Positions 7,338 to 15,860 are shown, numbered from the stretch's first letter. The stretch is 18,901 nt of DNA from MGBC108787 sp964430695 (GCA_964430695.1 CAYSFO010000027.1:1-18901), one strand, 5' to 3'. Program-made: numbers and translations. The notes: generated by a model not told the origin, from the sequence alone.

Positions 7338-8429
7338 ATGCAAGAGTATAAAAAGAATGATACATTTAGAAATGGGATTATTTTAGTGGTAACTTTTTTT
7401 GTTGGGGCGATTGGGATGTTTGCTTTAGTGAAGTATTATCCAAATACCATTACAGAAAATGTAACAAAGACAATTAAAGATGTAACCGTTAATGAAAATG
7501 GAATTGCTGATGCGGTTGAAAAAATTTATGATGCGGTTGTTACAGTAGAGACATATCAAAAGAATGCTTTATATGCAACAGGTACAGGGTTTGTTTATAA
7601 AGATGAAAATGGGAAAGCTTTTATTTTAACGAATAATCATGTTATCGAAAGTGGTAGTAAAATTAATGTTGTGTTTACAAATGGTACTTCAGTAGAAGCA
7701 ACTGTTCTTGGTAGTGATAAGTATGCGGATATTGCAGTATTAACTGTGGATAGTAAGGATATTATTAGTGTTGCCTCTATTGGGGACAGTGCTAGTTCTC
7801 GTATCGGAGATACTGTTTTTGCTGTAGGTGCTCCAGTGGATAGTAGTTCATTTTCATGGACGGTGACTAGAGGTATTCTTTCAGGAAAAGATAGAATGGT
7901 TGAGGTAAGTTTAACGAATAGTTCTGTTAGTGATTGGGTTATGAGTGTTATGCAAACAGATGCAGCGATTAATTCAGGAAATAGTGGAGGGCCTCTTTCT
8001 AATTCGAATGGAGAAGTGATTGGTATTACTTCTATGAAACTTGCTAGTAGTTCCATTGAAGGTATGGGATTTGCAATTCCAATTGAAGATGCTTTAGCGT
8101 ATGCAGAGAGGCTTGAAAAAGGAGAGACGATTGCAAGACCTTATTTAGGAGTCTCTATGTATAATTTATCTGATCTTTTTGCAAGAGTAGATGCTCCGGT
8201 TTCTACGGGTGTTTATGTTGAAAGTGTTGAAAAGGGTAGTCCTGCAGACGAAGCAGGTTTAAAAAATGGAGATATTATTGTAAAACTTGGGGATGTTGAT
8301 ATTAAGAGTTTGGCTTATTTGAAATATCAATTGTATAAGCATAATGTGGGAGATACGGTGACAGTTTCTTACTATCGTGGAGAAGAGTTAAAAACTGCTT
8401 CTATCCATTTAACCAAAGCAGCTAGTTGA
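7338..8429 (+). CDS. htrA: Membrane-anchored HtrA/DegP-like serine protease
   Basis: A trypsin-like quality-control protease acting on misfolded proteins at the outer face of the membrane. Residues 12-31 form a single N-terminal membrane anchor with no cleavage site. The protease domain (about 55-245) has the full triad: His101 (TNNHVIES), Asp131 (YADIAVL) and Ser216 (NSGNSGGPL). A single PDZ domain (about 260-355; RPYLGVSM, GSPADEAGLKNGDIIVKLGD) completes the standard Bacillota HtrA layout of 363 residues. The ATG at 7338 is chosen because GAGAGG lies 10 bases upstream; a TTG at 7329 would be too close to it. It is coupled to the Abi_2 gene, and an intrinsic terminator overlaps its stop codon (TGA). 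Confidence 0.9.
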   Translation: MQEYKKNDTFRNGIILVVTFFVGAIGMFALVKYYPNTITENVTKTIKDVTVNENGIADAVEKIYDAVVTVETYQKNALYATGTGFVYKDENGKAFILTNNHVIESGSKINVVFTNGTSVEATVLGSDKYADIAVLTVDSKDIISVASIGDSASSRIGDTVFAVGAPVDSSSFSWTVTRGILSGKDRMVEVSLTNSSVSDWVMSVMQTDAAINSGNSGGPLSNSNGEVIGITSMKLASSSIEGMGFAIPIEDALAYAERLEKGETIARPYLGVSMYNLSDLFARVDAPVSTGVYVESVEKGSPADEAGLKNGDIIVKLGDVDIKSLAYLKYQLYKHNVGDTVTVSYYRGEELKTASIHLTKAAS

Positions 8430-8442
8430 TAGCTGTTTTTTT
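8415..8442 (+). terminator. Intrinsic terminator of the Abi_2-htrA operon
   Basis: CAGCTA (8419-8424) and TAGCTG (8430-8435) form the core stem, extended outward by an A/T and one G-T pair, with a 5-base loop and T7 at 8436-8442. The htrA stop codon sits in the loop. Confidence 0.8.
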
Positions 8443-8462
8443 GGTGGTGTTAGATTAAGGAT

Positions 8463-8624
8463 TAATCTGACTACAAATCAGTCTAGTGGACTGTTTGTAG
8501 TAGGGATTTAATTTTCCCAAGCTCTGCCCTGGAAATACCTTGTGGGCTCTGCTCAGAGGTGGTTTATTCTATAAATTAAAAAGGATCTTTTACAATATTA
8601 ATTAAATGTAATTGCTCCTTTTTT
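8463..8624 (+). ncRNA. Candidate structured small RNA or leader before the conflict operon
   Basis: This stretch has no reading frame but concentrated secondary structure. A hairpin at 8470-8501 (ACTACAAA/TTTGTAGT plus CAGTC/GACTG, one bulged T, 13 pairs) is followed by GGGA/TCCC (8503-8518). A GC-rich segment then has GCCC/GGGC pairing and two copies of GCTCTGC (8521, 8546). CAGAG at 8554-8558 can pair either with CTCTG at 8522-8526 or locally with CTCT at 8547-8550. It ends in an intrinsic terminator. A possible promoter is TTGATA (8426-8431) with the extended -10 TGT-TAGATT (8448-8456), 19 bases apart. I do not recognise a known RNA family. It could be a free small RNA or a leader of the 8706 gene. 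Confidence 0.33.
8578..8624 (+). terminator. Intrinsic terminator upstream of the primase-helicase gene
   Basis: AAAAAGGA (8578-8585) pairs with TCCTTTTT (8616-8623), with an inner TTACA/TGTAA stem and T6 at 8619-8624. No coding gene ends here, so it must end a non-coding transcript or act as an attenuator before the gene at 8706. Confidence 0.72.
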
Positions 8625-8705
8625 ATGGATTATATTAAATATTATTGAAAAAATACTATTAATAAGTAATAATATAGTTATAAATTATTGAAATAAGGTG
8701 TTTAA

Positions 8706-11068
8706 GTGGCAGAACAAGATATTAGAAACTTAATCAGTGAAAAAGAAAAGCAAATAAAAAAATTAAATTTTGAAATTGAAGAATTAAAACAAAAATTATC
8801 CGAATTGAATTGTCAATCAATAGCACTTTCGGTTCAAGATAAAATTAATATTTTTGCAGATTATTTTAAAGGTAGAAATGATGTGTACCCTCATTTATAT
8901 GAAAAAAATAATAAAATCAATTATACTCCAACATGTAGTAATTTTTGGAAAGATTTTTGTAATATAAGATTAGGAAAGACATGTAAAGATTGTAAATATA
9001 GAAAAAATAATCCACTTACCTTAGATGTAATAAAAAATCATATGTATAATAATAAAACTATAGGAATTTATCCGTTGTTAGAAGATGATACTTGTTATTT
9101 TTTAGCATTTGATTTTGATAATAAAAATAATGAATTAAATGTTAAAGATGATGTTTTAGCTTTTTTAAGTATTTGTGATAAGTATGAAATTCACGCTGCT
9201 CTTGAAAAAAGTAGATCAGGAATGGGATTTCATATTTGGATTTTTTTTGAAAATAAAATTAAGGCTGTAACAGCAAGAAAATTAGGTAGTTTACTTCTTT
9301 CTAAAACTATGGAAATTAGAGATATTTTGAAAATAGATTCTTTTGATAGAATGTTTCCTAATCAAGATTTTTTACCAAAAGGTGGTTATGGCAATTTGAT
9401 TGCACTGCCTTTCCAAACTGAACCTTCTAAATATGGTAATACTTTGTTTATTGATCGTAATTTTATTCAAATAAAAGAGCAATTTATTTATTTAAAAAAT
9501 CTAAAAAAATTATCATTAGATGAAGTATTTGAAAAAATTAAGATTTTATCAGATGAAACTATAGATTTAAGTAATGATCTTGCTAATTTAAAAAGAGATG
9601 TAAAAAATAAGAAAAAAAATAATTTTGAATATCCAAAAAGTATAGATGTTATTTTAAATGATATGATTTATATTGATAAAGCAAATTTAAATGCTGGAGT
9701 AAAGTCAAGTTTTAGAAGACTTGCTACTTTTGCTAATCCCGAATTTTATCTAAAACAAAGAATGAGATTGTCTACTCGTAACATTCCCATGATTATAGAT
9801 TGTAGCAAAGAAGATGATAAATATTTAAAAATTCCAAGAGGTACTTATGATAATTTATGTGAATTATGCAAAGACCAAAATGTAAAAATAAATGTATTTG
9901 ATAATAGAAATAATGGAGACAGATTAGATGTTCATTTTCAAGGTGCTTTAAGAGAAGAACAAGAACCTGCATTAAAAGAATTGCTTAGATTTGATACAGG
10001 AGTTTTATGTGCTCCAACTGGATTTGGAAAGACTGTTGTTGGTTGCAAATTGATTGAGATGAGAAAAGTAAATACAATAGTATTAGTTCCTAAATTGCAA
10101 CTTTTAAATCAGTGGAAAAGTTCTATTAAAAATTTTCTTGCTATTGATGAAGTTGGAGAGATAAGTAGTAAAAATAAAAATATAACAAATATTGTTGATA
10201 TTGCAAGTGTTAAATCATTGTGGAATGATGGCAACGTTTTAGATATTTTAAGTAATTATGGAATGATTATTATAGATGAATGTCATCATTGTGCTGCGTA
10301 TACATTTGAACAAGTAATAAATACTAGTAACGCAAAATATATATATGGAATTTCAGCTACACCTGAAAGGGAAAATGGTCATACGCCAATAATAACAATG
10401 CAATGTGGAGATATTAGATATAAAGTGAATAGTTTAGAATTTAATCAAAAATTAAAAATACCTATGAAAGTTATAAAAAAAATAGTCACTTATTATTTAC
10501 AGATCCTAATATAGATAATTATGAACTCAACGAAATAAATGATTTTATTGCCAAAGACGTTATTAGAACTGAAAAAATGATAAAAGATATAAAATATGAA
10601 TTTGACAATCATAAAAATATTTTAGTTTTAACTGAAAGATTAGAACATTTAGATTTTATTTATAATAAACTAGCAAAATACACAAATAATATTTTTAAAT
10701 ATTATGGTGGTATAGGTAAAAAAGCATTAAAACAATATGAATTATTAAATAACAAAATATTAGAAAAAGGCGAAAATAAAATAATTGTTGCTACAGGATC
10801 TTGTATTGGAGAAGGATTTGATGATGATAGTTTAGATACATTATTTTTAACGATGCCTGGTTCAGGTAAAACTAAAATTACTCAATATACTGGAAGATTA
10901 CATCGTAAAAATGAAAATAAAAAAGAAATATTAGTTTATGATTATGTAGATGATAATTTTTCAAAAACTAGAAATATGTTTTCGAAACGCAAGAAAATAT
11001 ATGAACAATTAGGTTATGAAATTATTGAGAAAGAAAAAAGTGGAGGTGAAGAATATATTGAAAACTAA
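8706..11068 (+). pseudogene. TOTE-type primase-helicase, frame interrupted by a -1 frameshift at an A8 run
   Basis: A fusion of an archaeo-eukaryotic primase domain, TOTE conflict-system type, with an SF2 helicase. In the first frame (8706-10514, GTG start, AAGGTG 5 bases ahead) there is a coiled coil (about 10-35). A four-Cys cluster (Cys77, 85, 93, 96) follows, then the primase DxD (FDFD, Asp136/138) and SGMGFHIW with His176. The helicase motifs are I (APTGFGKT, 436-443), II (DECHH, 524-528) and III (SAT, 550-552). That frame stops at TAG 10512-10514. The -1 frame continues directly with NSHLLFTDPNIDNYELNEIND and on through motif V (GEGFDDDSLDTLF) and VI (QYTGRLHR) to 11068, so both helicase lobes are present but in different frames. 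The shift maps to the A8 run 10475-10482. Family members are linked to nucleic-acid conflict systems. It is either inactivated by one lost A or recoded. Confidence 0.82.
10475..10481 (+). promoter_or_regulatory. Potential -1 slippery heptamer A_AAA_AAA
   Basis: In the zero frame the codons here are ATA-AAA-AAA-ATA, so the heptamer lies in exactly the X_XXY_YYZ phase, and slipping back one base enters the frame that encodes the rest of the helicase. The zero-frame stop comes 30 bases later. No strong upstream Shine-Dalgarno-like stimulator is obvious. Polymerase slippage on eight A is an alternative. Confidence 0.4.
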
Positions 11069-12719
11069 GGATGAATTAAATAGAACATTAAAAGAATTAA
11101 TTAATCATTGTGAAATGGAATGTGTTGAATTTAAACGTGCAGAAAATAATTTTGATGTTGATAAACTGGGAAAATATTTTTCTGCTATAGGAAATGAAGC
11201 GACACTCCGAAATAAGCAGTATGGTTGGATTATTTTTGGAATTGATGATAAAACGCATGATTTAATAAATACGAAATATATGCCTGATAATAATTTCAAT
11301 AATATTAAAAAACAAATCTCAGATAATACTACAGATAATATTACTTTTATTGAAATATATACTTTAGAAGTAGAAGAAAATAGAGTTATTATGTTCCAAG
11401 TACCTGCTGCATCAGGGACACCTATAAATTGGAAAGGATATCCTTATGGAAGAAGTGGGGAATCATTAGTACCATTAACACAAAATAAAATAGAACAAAT
11501 TAGAGCAACTGCTAATTATGATTGGTCTAGACAAATTATAGAAGAAGCCACTATTGATAATTTAGATAAAGAAGCTATAAGGATTGCTCGTGAACAATTT
11601 AAGATTAAATACAAAGAAAAAAGTATTGCAAATGAAATAGACTCTTTATCAGACGTAGATTTTTTAAATAAAGCAAGAGTTTTACTTGATGGAAAAATAA
11701 CTTATACAGCAATGTTGTTATTAGGTAAAAACGATGATGATTATTTGTTGAATGGCTACACACCTAGAATGACTTGGAAATTATATGATGAGTTCAATGT
11801 TGTTGATTATGAACATTTTGGAATACCTTTTATTATTAATATTGAAAAATTAAAAAATAAGATTAGAAATTTAAGATATCGTTATATGATAAATGAAAAT
11901 ACTTTATTCCCTTTGGAAGTGGATTAATATGATAATTTTATTTTAAGAGAGTTAATAAATAATTGTATTGTTCATCAGGATTATAGATTAAAAGGTTTTA
12001 TTAATGTCATGGAATTTAAAGATAAATTAATAATTACGAATGAAGGAAATTTTATTCCAGGAAAAGTAGAAAATGTTTTAACAGATGGATATGCTTCTCC
12101 ATATTATCGCAATCAATTTTTAGCAAATGCAATGGTTAATTTAAATATGATTGATACAGTTGGTAGTGGTATTAGAAGAATATATAGAATACAAAAGGAA
12201 AAATATTTTCCATTACCTGATTATGATTTAAGTGAAGAAAATCGTGTTAAGGTTACTTTGTTTGGAAAAATAATTGATGAAAATTACAGTAAATTATTAT
12301 TTGAAAAGACAAATTTGGATATTGATCAAGTTATGTTACTTGATAGAGTACAAAAAAATTATATGATTACTAAAGAGCAAAGCGAATATTTAAAAAAAGA
12401 CGATTTAATAGAAGGAAGATATCCAAAAGTTTATATTTCATCTAGTGTTGCAGAAATGGTTGATGAAAAAGAAAAATATATTGATGTAAAAGGATTGGAT
12501 AATACTTATTATAAAGATTATATAATATTATTTATTGAAAAGTTTGGAAGTGCAACTAGACAAGATATTAATAATTTTATGTATCCAAAATTACCTTCAG
12601 GATTAACAGAAAATGAAAAAAATAATCGAGTAAGATATTTAATAACATCATTAAAAAATGAAGGAAAAATAGTTAATAGTGGTTCTGATACAAAACCCAT
12701 ATGGATACTAACAAAATAA
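11058..12719 (+). pseudogene. AlbA_2 (Schlafen-like)-GHKL ATPase-wHTH protein interrupted by one in-frame TAA
   Basis: The full frame would encode about 553 residues. The TTG at 11058 is chosen because GGAGGTG (11042-11048) lies upstream; this overlaps the helicase end by 11 bases, so the genes are coupled. Residues about 15-125 are the AlbA_2/Schlafen-like domain (ECVEFKRA, GWIIFGIDD, YPYGRSGESLVPL). Codon 290 (11925-11927) is TAA between EVD and YDNFILRELINN. Frame and homology-like pattern continue unbroken to 12719 with RELINNCIVHQDY and VGSGIRRI, typical of the RecG-like GHKL ATP-binding segment. A C-terminal winged helix near residues 480-553 follows. A single CAA-to-TAA change would explain the break. 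A second polypeptide could start at ATG 12009, but it would lack the ATPase N-box. Such proteins are often annotated as putative transcriptional regulators. Confidence 0.8.
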
Positions 12720-12978
12720 ATCTGCAGAGTTTTATAAAGAATTCTGCAGAGAATTCTAAAAATTATCAGTAGTTTAAGGAAAAATGATTAATATTAATAT
12801 AGAGAATAAGTAACCATATTTGTATTTTCATAAAAAAAGTTGATGAAATATATCTAAAAGAGTAGTTTTGCACAGTGGCACCCAGGTTATTTGTTCTCCA
12901 ACAAAAATATGTTGTGGTAAACATTAAATCTATAAATTACGGTACTTTGATAGATAAGTTTTTTGGTATTAAAAAATT
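12720..12978 (+). other. Non-coding gap after the conflict operon
   Basis: No reading frame of note. It starts with TCTGCAGAG repeats and the hairpin AGAATTCT-GCAG-AGAATTCT (12738-12757), which lacks a T-run. A CAACA/TGTTG hairpin (12899-12903 with 12910-12914) lies after an unusually GC-rich patch (12869-12885). The segment ends at the terminator before htpG. It may be the operon's 3' tail or hold a small RNA; I recognise no RNA family. Confidence 0.45.
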
Positions 12979-13013
12979 AAAATAGCACTCTATGTTGACA
13001 GGTGCTATTTTTT
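12979..13013 (+). terminator. Intrinsic terminator upstream of htpG
   Basis: A ten-pair stem AAAATAGCAC (12979-12988) with GTGCTATTTT (13002-13011), a 13-base loop and T6 from 13008. It closes whatever transcript crosses the non-coding gap. Confidence 0.85.
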
Positions 13014-13026
13014 GGAGTACTATAAT
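12995..13026 (+). promoter_or_regulatory. Candidate htpG promoter, -35 inside the terminator loop
   Basis: Perfect TTGACA (12995-13000) lies in and next to the loop of the upstream terminator, and perfect TATAAT is at 13021-13026. The 20-base spacer is longer than ideal, so the -35 assignment is uncertain while the -10 is likely real. The leader would be about 14 bases. No CIRCE-type inverted repeat is seen. Confidence 0.45.
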
Positions 13027-13046
13027 TTTTAGAAAGAAGAGATATT

Positions 13047-14924
13047 ATGGCAAAAAAACAATTTAAAGCAGAATCTAAAAAATTATTAGATATGATGATT
13101 AATTCTATTTATACGAATAAAGAAATTTTCTTAAGAGAACTAATTTCAAATGCAAGTGATGCACTAGATAAGTTACATTATCAATCGTTAACTGATAAAA
13201 ATTTGGATGTAAAAAAAGAGGATTTAAAAATTTGCATTGATTTAGATAAAGAGGCAAGAACGATTACTATTTGTGATAGTGGTATTGGTATGACGGAAGA
13301 AGAATTAGAAAACAACTTAGGTACTATAGCTAAAAGTGGCTCCGCTTTATTTAAAGAGAACAATGATGAGGCAAAAGATATGCAAATTATTGGGCAATTT
13401 GGAGTTGGATTCTATTCTGCCTTTATGGTTTCTAAAAATGTTGTCGTATCAAGCAAGAGTGTGAATAGTGAAAAAGCTTATGCTTGGGAATCTACTGGTG
13501 CTGATGGTTTTTCTATCAAGGAATGTGAAAAACAAGAGAATGGAACTGAAATTGTTTTGTACTTAAAAGAAAACACGGAGGAAGAAAATTATGATGAATT
13601 CTTAGAAAGTTATACGATTGAAAGATTAATTAAAAAGTATTCTGATTACATTCCTTATCCTATTCTTATGAAAGAGGAAAAGATAGAGAAAAAAGGGGAT
13701 AAAGAAGAAAAAATAATTGAAGACAAAACATTGAATAGTATGGTTCCGATTTGGAAAAAAGAGAAAAGTAAAGTGAAGGAAGAAGGGTATCAAGATTTTT
13801 ATACGGATAAATTTTATGATTATGAAAAACCTGCTCGTATATTTAGAAATGTAGTAGAAGGAAAATGTAGTTTTACAAGTTTATTATTTATTCCTTCTCA
13901 TGCTCCTTATGATTATTATACAAAGGAATATGAAAAAGGGTTGCAACTTTATTCTAAGGGTGTTCTCATTATGGATAAATGTAGTGATTTGCTTCCTGAT
14001 TATTTTAGCTTTGTAAAAGGGCTAGTAGATAGTGAAGATATTTCTTTAAATATATCTCGTGAAACTTTACAAGAAAATCATCAAATTGAATTAATTGCTA
14101 AGGGAATTGAGTCGAAAGTAAAAAAAGAATTAGAAGCAATGTTAACAGAAAATCGTGAAGATTATGAGACTTTCTTTAAAAATTTTGGTATTCAGCTTAA
14201 ATATGGCATTTATAATTCTTATGGAATGAAAAAAAATGATTTACAAGATTTGCTTTTATATACTTCTTCTAAAGAGAAAAAGATGGTTACTTTAAAAGAA
14301 TATGTAGATAATAGGGTAAGTGGTCAAGAGACTATTTACTATGCTTGTGGTGAAACAATAGAAAAATGCGATTTACTTCCTCAAGTGGAAATGGTGAAAG
14401 AAAAAGGCTATGAAGTTTTATACTTAACCGATTATATGGATGAATTTGTGTTTAAAGTAATGCAAGATTATGCTAGCAAGAAATTTATGAATGTTAGCGA
14501 TGAGGCGATGAATTTAGATAGTGAAGAAGAAAAAGAAAGTTTAAAAAAGACAAATGAAGAAAATAAAAAACTATTTGAAAAAATGCAAGAATTTGTAAAA
14601 GATTCTGTTTTGGGAGTTCAATTTACGCACCGTTTAAAGAATCATCCTGTTTGTTTAATAAGTAAGGGTGATATTTCTGTGGAAATGGAAAAAGTAATGC
14701 ATGCAATGTCAACGGATCAAGGGGTAAAAGCAAATGTTGTTATGGAAATTAATGAATCTCATGAAATTAGCAAAAAATTAAAAGATTTGTTTGCTAAAAA
14801 AGATTATGCATCCTTAGAAAAATATACGAAAATTTTATATGCACAAGCGCGTTTAATTGAAGGATTATCTGTAGAAAATCCAACCGAGATTAGTAATCTA
14901 ATTTGTGAAGAATTATCTAAATAA
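13047..14924 (+). CDS. htpG: Molecular chaperone HtpG (Hsp90)
   Basis: Cytosolic ATP-dependent Hsp90 chaperone that remodels client proteins as a dimer. The 625-residue length is typical for bacterial HtpG. The N-terminal GHKL ATPase is complete: FLRELISNASDALDKL with Glu31, Asn35 and Asp38, CDSGIGM with Asp77, NNLGTIAKSGS, and the lid motif GQFGVGFYSAF. A Lys/Glu-rich charged stretch near 205-235 links to the middle domain, which carries SLNISRETLQ. The C-terminal dimerisation domain includes the conserved MEKVMHAM segment. It has a purine-rich ribosome-binding site (AAGAAGAG) and is monocistronic, bracketed by terminators on both sides. Confidence 0.96.
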   Translation: MAKKQFKAESKKLLDMMINSIYTNKEIFLRELISNASDALDKLHYQSLTDKNLDVKKEDLKICIDLDKEARTITICDSGIGMTEEELENNLGTIAKSGSALFKENNDEAKDMQIIGQFGVGFYSAFMVSKNVVVSSKSVNSEKAYAWESTGADGFSIKECEKQENGTEIVLYLKENTEEENYDEFLESYTIERLIKKYSDYIPYPILMKEEKIEKKGDKEEKIIEDKTLNSMVPIWKKEKSKVKEEGYQDFYTDKFYDYEKPARIFRNVVEGKCSFTSLLFIPSHAPYDYYTKEYEKGLQLYSKGVLIMDKCSDLLPDYFSFVKGLVDSEDISLNISRETLQENHQIELIAKGIESKVKKELEAMLTENREDYETFFKNFGIQLKYGIYNSYGMKKNDLQDLLLYTSSKEKKMVTLKEYVDNRVSGQETIYYACGETIEKCDLLPQVEMVKEKGYEVLYLTDYMDEFVFKVMQDYASKKFMNVSDEAMNLDSEEEKESLKKTNEENKKLFEKMQEFVKDSVLGVQFTHRLKNHPVCLISKGDISVEMEKVMHAMSTDQGVKANVVMEINESHEISKKLKDLFAKKDYASLEKYTKILYAQARLIEGLSVENPTEISNLICEELSK

Positions 14925-14936
14925 TAAATTTAATTA

Positions 14937-14972
14937 AAAAAATTTACAGACGAATATTACTGTAAATTTTTT
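14937..14972. terminator. Intrinsic terminator between htpG and the convergent gene
   Basis: A 13-pair perfect stem (14937-14949 with 14960-14972), with A-rich and T-rich outer arms and a 10-base loop, can work in both directions. It ends 7 bases from the stop of the minus-strand gene at 14980. Confidence 0.85.
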
Positions 14973-14979
14973 ATATGTT

Positions 14980-15741
14980 TTATAAGACAATGATAAGAAG
15001 TAGCAAAACAAAAAGTATTAGAAAGCCATAAATCATAAAAAATAATTTTAAAAATCTTTTTAATGTGCTTTTGGCATATTTTTCTTTGAAATAATATTTT
15101 CCTTTATATTTTGCAATGATTTGTTGGGTTCTTAAATTTTTGAAAAGTCGTTCTGCATCTGGGTTTTCTATTTCATCAATAATTTCTTCTTTTGATATTG
15201 CGTGCTCTTTGTCTAAAGCATTTAATTTTGTAAAGGCATCTTGAAAAATTTCAATGTTTTCTTGGTTATTATTTGCTATTGCTCTATTTTCGAATCCAGC
15301 TTTAATGTTTTCTGTTTCTCCATCATCAATTTGTTTTTTTACACTTCGTATAACACCACTGATTCCTAAAATGGTAAAAAGTAGTGAGATTGCATAATCT
15401 TTAGTTAAAGCAGAGATAAACTCTTCTCTTGAAAAAAGATATTGTAACATTTTCATACTTACTGGAATATTTTCTTTTATTAATAAAAGAATTGGAATAA
15501 TAAGAACGGTAGCAATTGTAATGGAAAGTATTGATATGATAGCAATGAATATAGGTAATTTTTCGTTTACTTTTCCGTGGAACATTTGATATCCTTTTAA
15601 AACTCCTATCGCAACTACTACGGATAGTATTTGGACAATCATATTTCCATATACATACATGAGTATCCAAGGAATGGTTGCGATTAGTCCTCCGATGATT
15701 CCTCCTAAAATTCCTTTTATGTAACTGTTATTTTCATTCAT
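14980..15741 (-). CDS. Membrane protein of unknown function
   Basis: A 253-residue membrane protein that I do not recognise. It starts with a Gly-rich first membrane segment (GILGGIIGGLIATIPWILMY). Further hydrophobic segments lie near residues 34-52, 62-86 and 113-132. A cytoplasmic domain of about 95 residues follows and ends in a positively charged stretch (KYKGKYYFKEKYAKSTLKRF), then a last membrane segment near 228-252. The cytoplasmic part is helical and acidic (DKEHAISKEEIIDEIENPDAERLFKNL). The ATG at 15741 is chosen because AGAGGTG sits 6 bases ahead of it; a GTG at 15750 overlaps that site. It is transcribed alone from a good promoter and shares the terminator region with htpG. Confidence 0.75.
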   Translation of the reverse strand: MNENNSYIKGILGGIIGGLIATIPWILMYVYGNMIVQILSVVVAIGVLKGYQMFHGKVNEKLPIFIAIISILSITIATVLIIPILLLIKENIPVSMKMLQYLFSREEFISALTKDYAISLLFTILGISGVIRSVKKQIDDGETENIKAGFENRAIANNNQENIEIFQDAFTKLNALDKEHAISKEEIIDEIENPDAERLFKNLRTQQIIAKYKGKYYFKEKYAKSTLKRFLKLFFMIYGFLILFVLLLLIIVL

Positions 15742-15761
15742 TATAAACACCTCTTGTGGTT

Positions 15762-15790
15762 ATTTTAGCATAGGTGAAAAAAGATGTAAA
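15762..15790 (-). promoter_or_regulatory. Sigma-A promoter for the 15741 gene
   Basis: On the minus strand TTTACA (15790-15785) and extended -10 TGC-TAAAAT (TAAAAT at 15767-15762) are 17 bases apart. Confidence 0.62.
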
Positions 15791-15801
15791 TGTGCAGTTA
15801 T

Positions 15802-15830
15802 TTGAAACATAGAAGTACCCAAATTATGCT
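15802..15830 (+). promoter_or_regulatory. Candidate promoter for the LysM amidase
   Basis: TTGAAA (15802-15807) and TATGCT (15825-15830), 17 bases apart, predict a start near 15837, ahead of AGAGGTG and the ATG at 15861. Confidence 0.5.
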
Positions 15831-15860
15831 TTTTACATACCTTATAGTAGAGGTGAAAAC

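Noticed and set aside
7637..8056. 139-codon open frame on the minus strand inside htrA
   Set aside because: It lies opposite the conserved protease domain and has no ribosome-binding site or recognisable motif; it mirrors codon bias of the real gene.
8436..13015. Direct repeat (GCTGTTTTTTTGG / GCTATTTTTTGG) flanking the conflict operon as insertion footprint
   Set aside because: Both copies are simply the T-runs of two terminators, so the similarity is functional and not evidence of insertion.
15401..15670. 89-codon minus-strand frame within the 14980-15741 gene
   Set aside because: It is in another frame of a clear membrane-protein gene on the same strand, with no start signal and an odd Cys/His/Arg/Lys composition.
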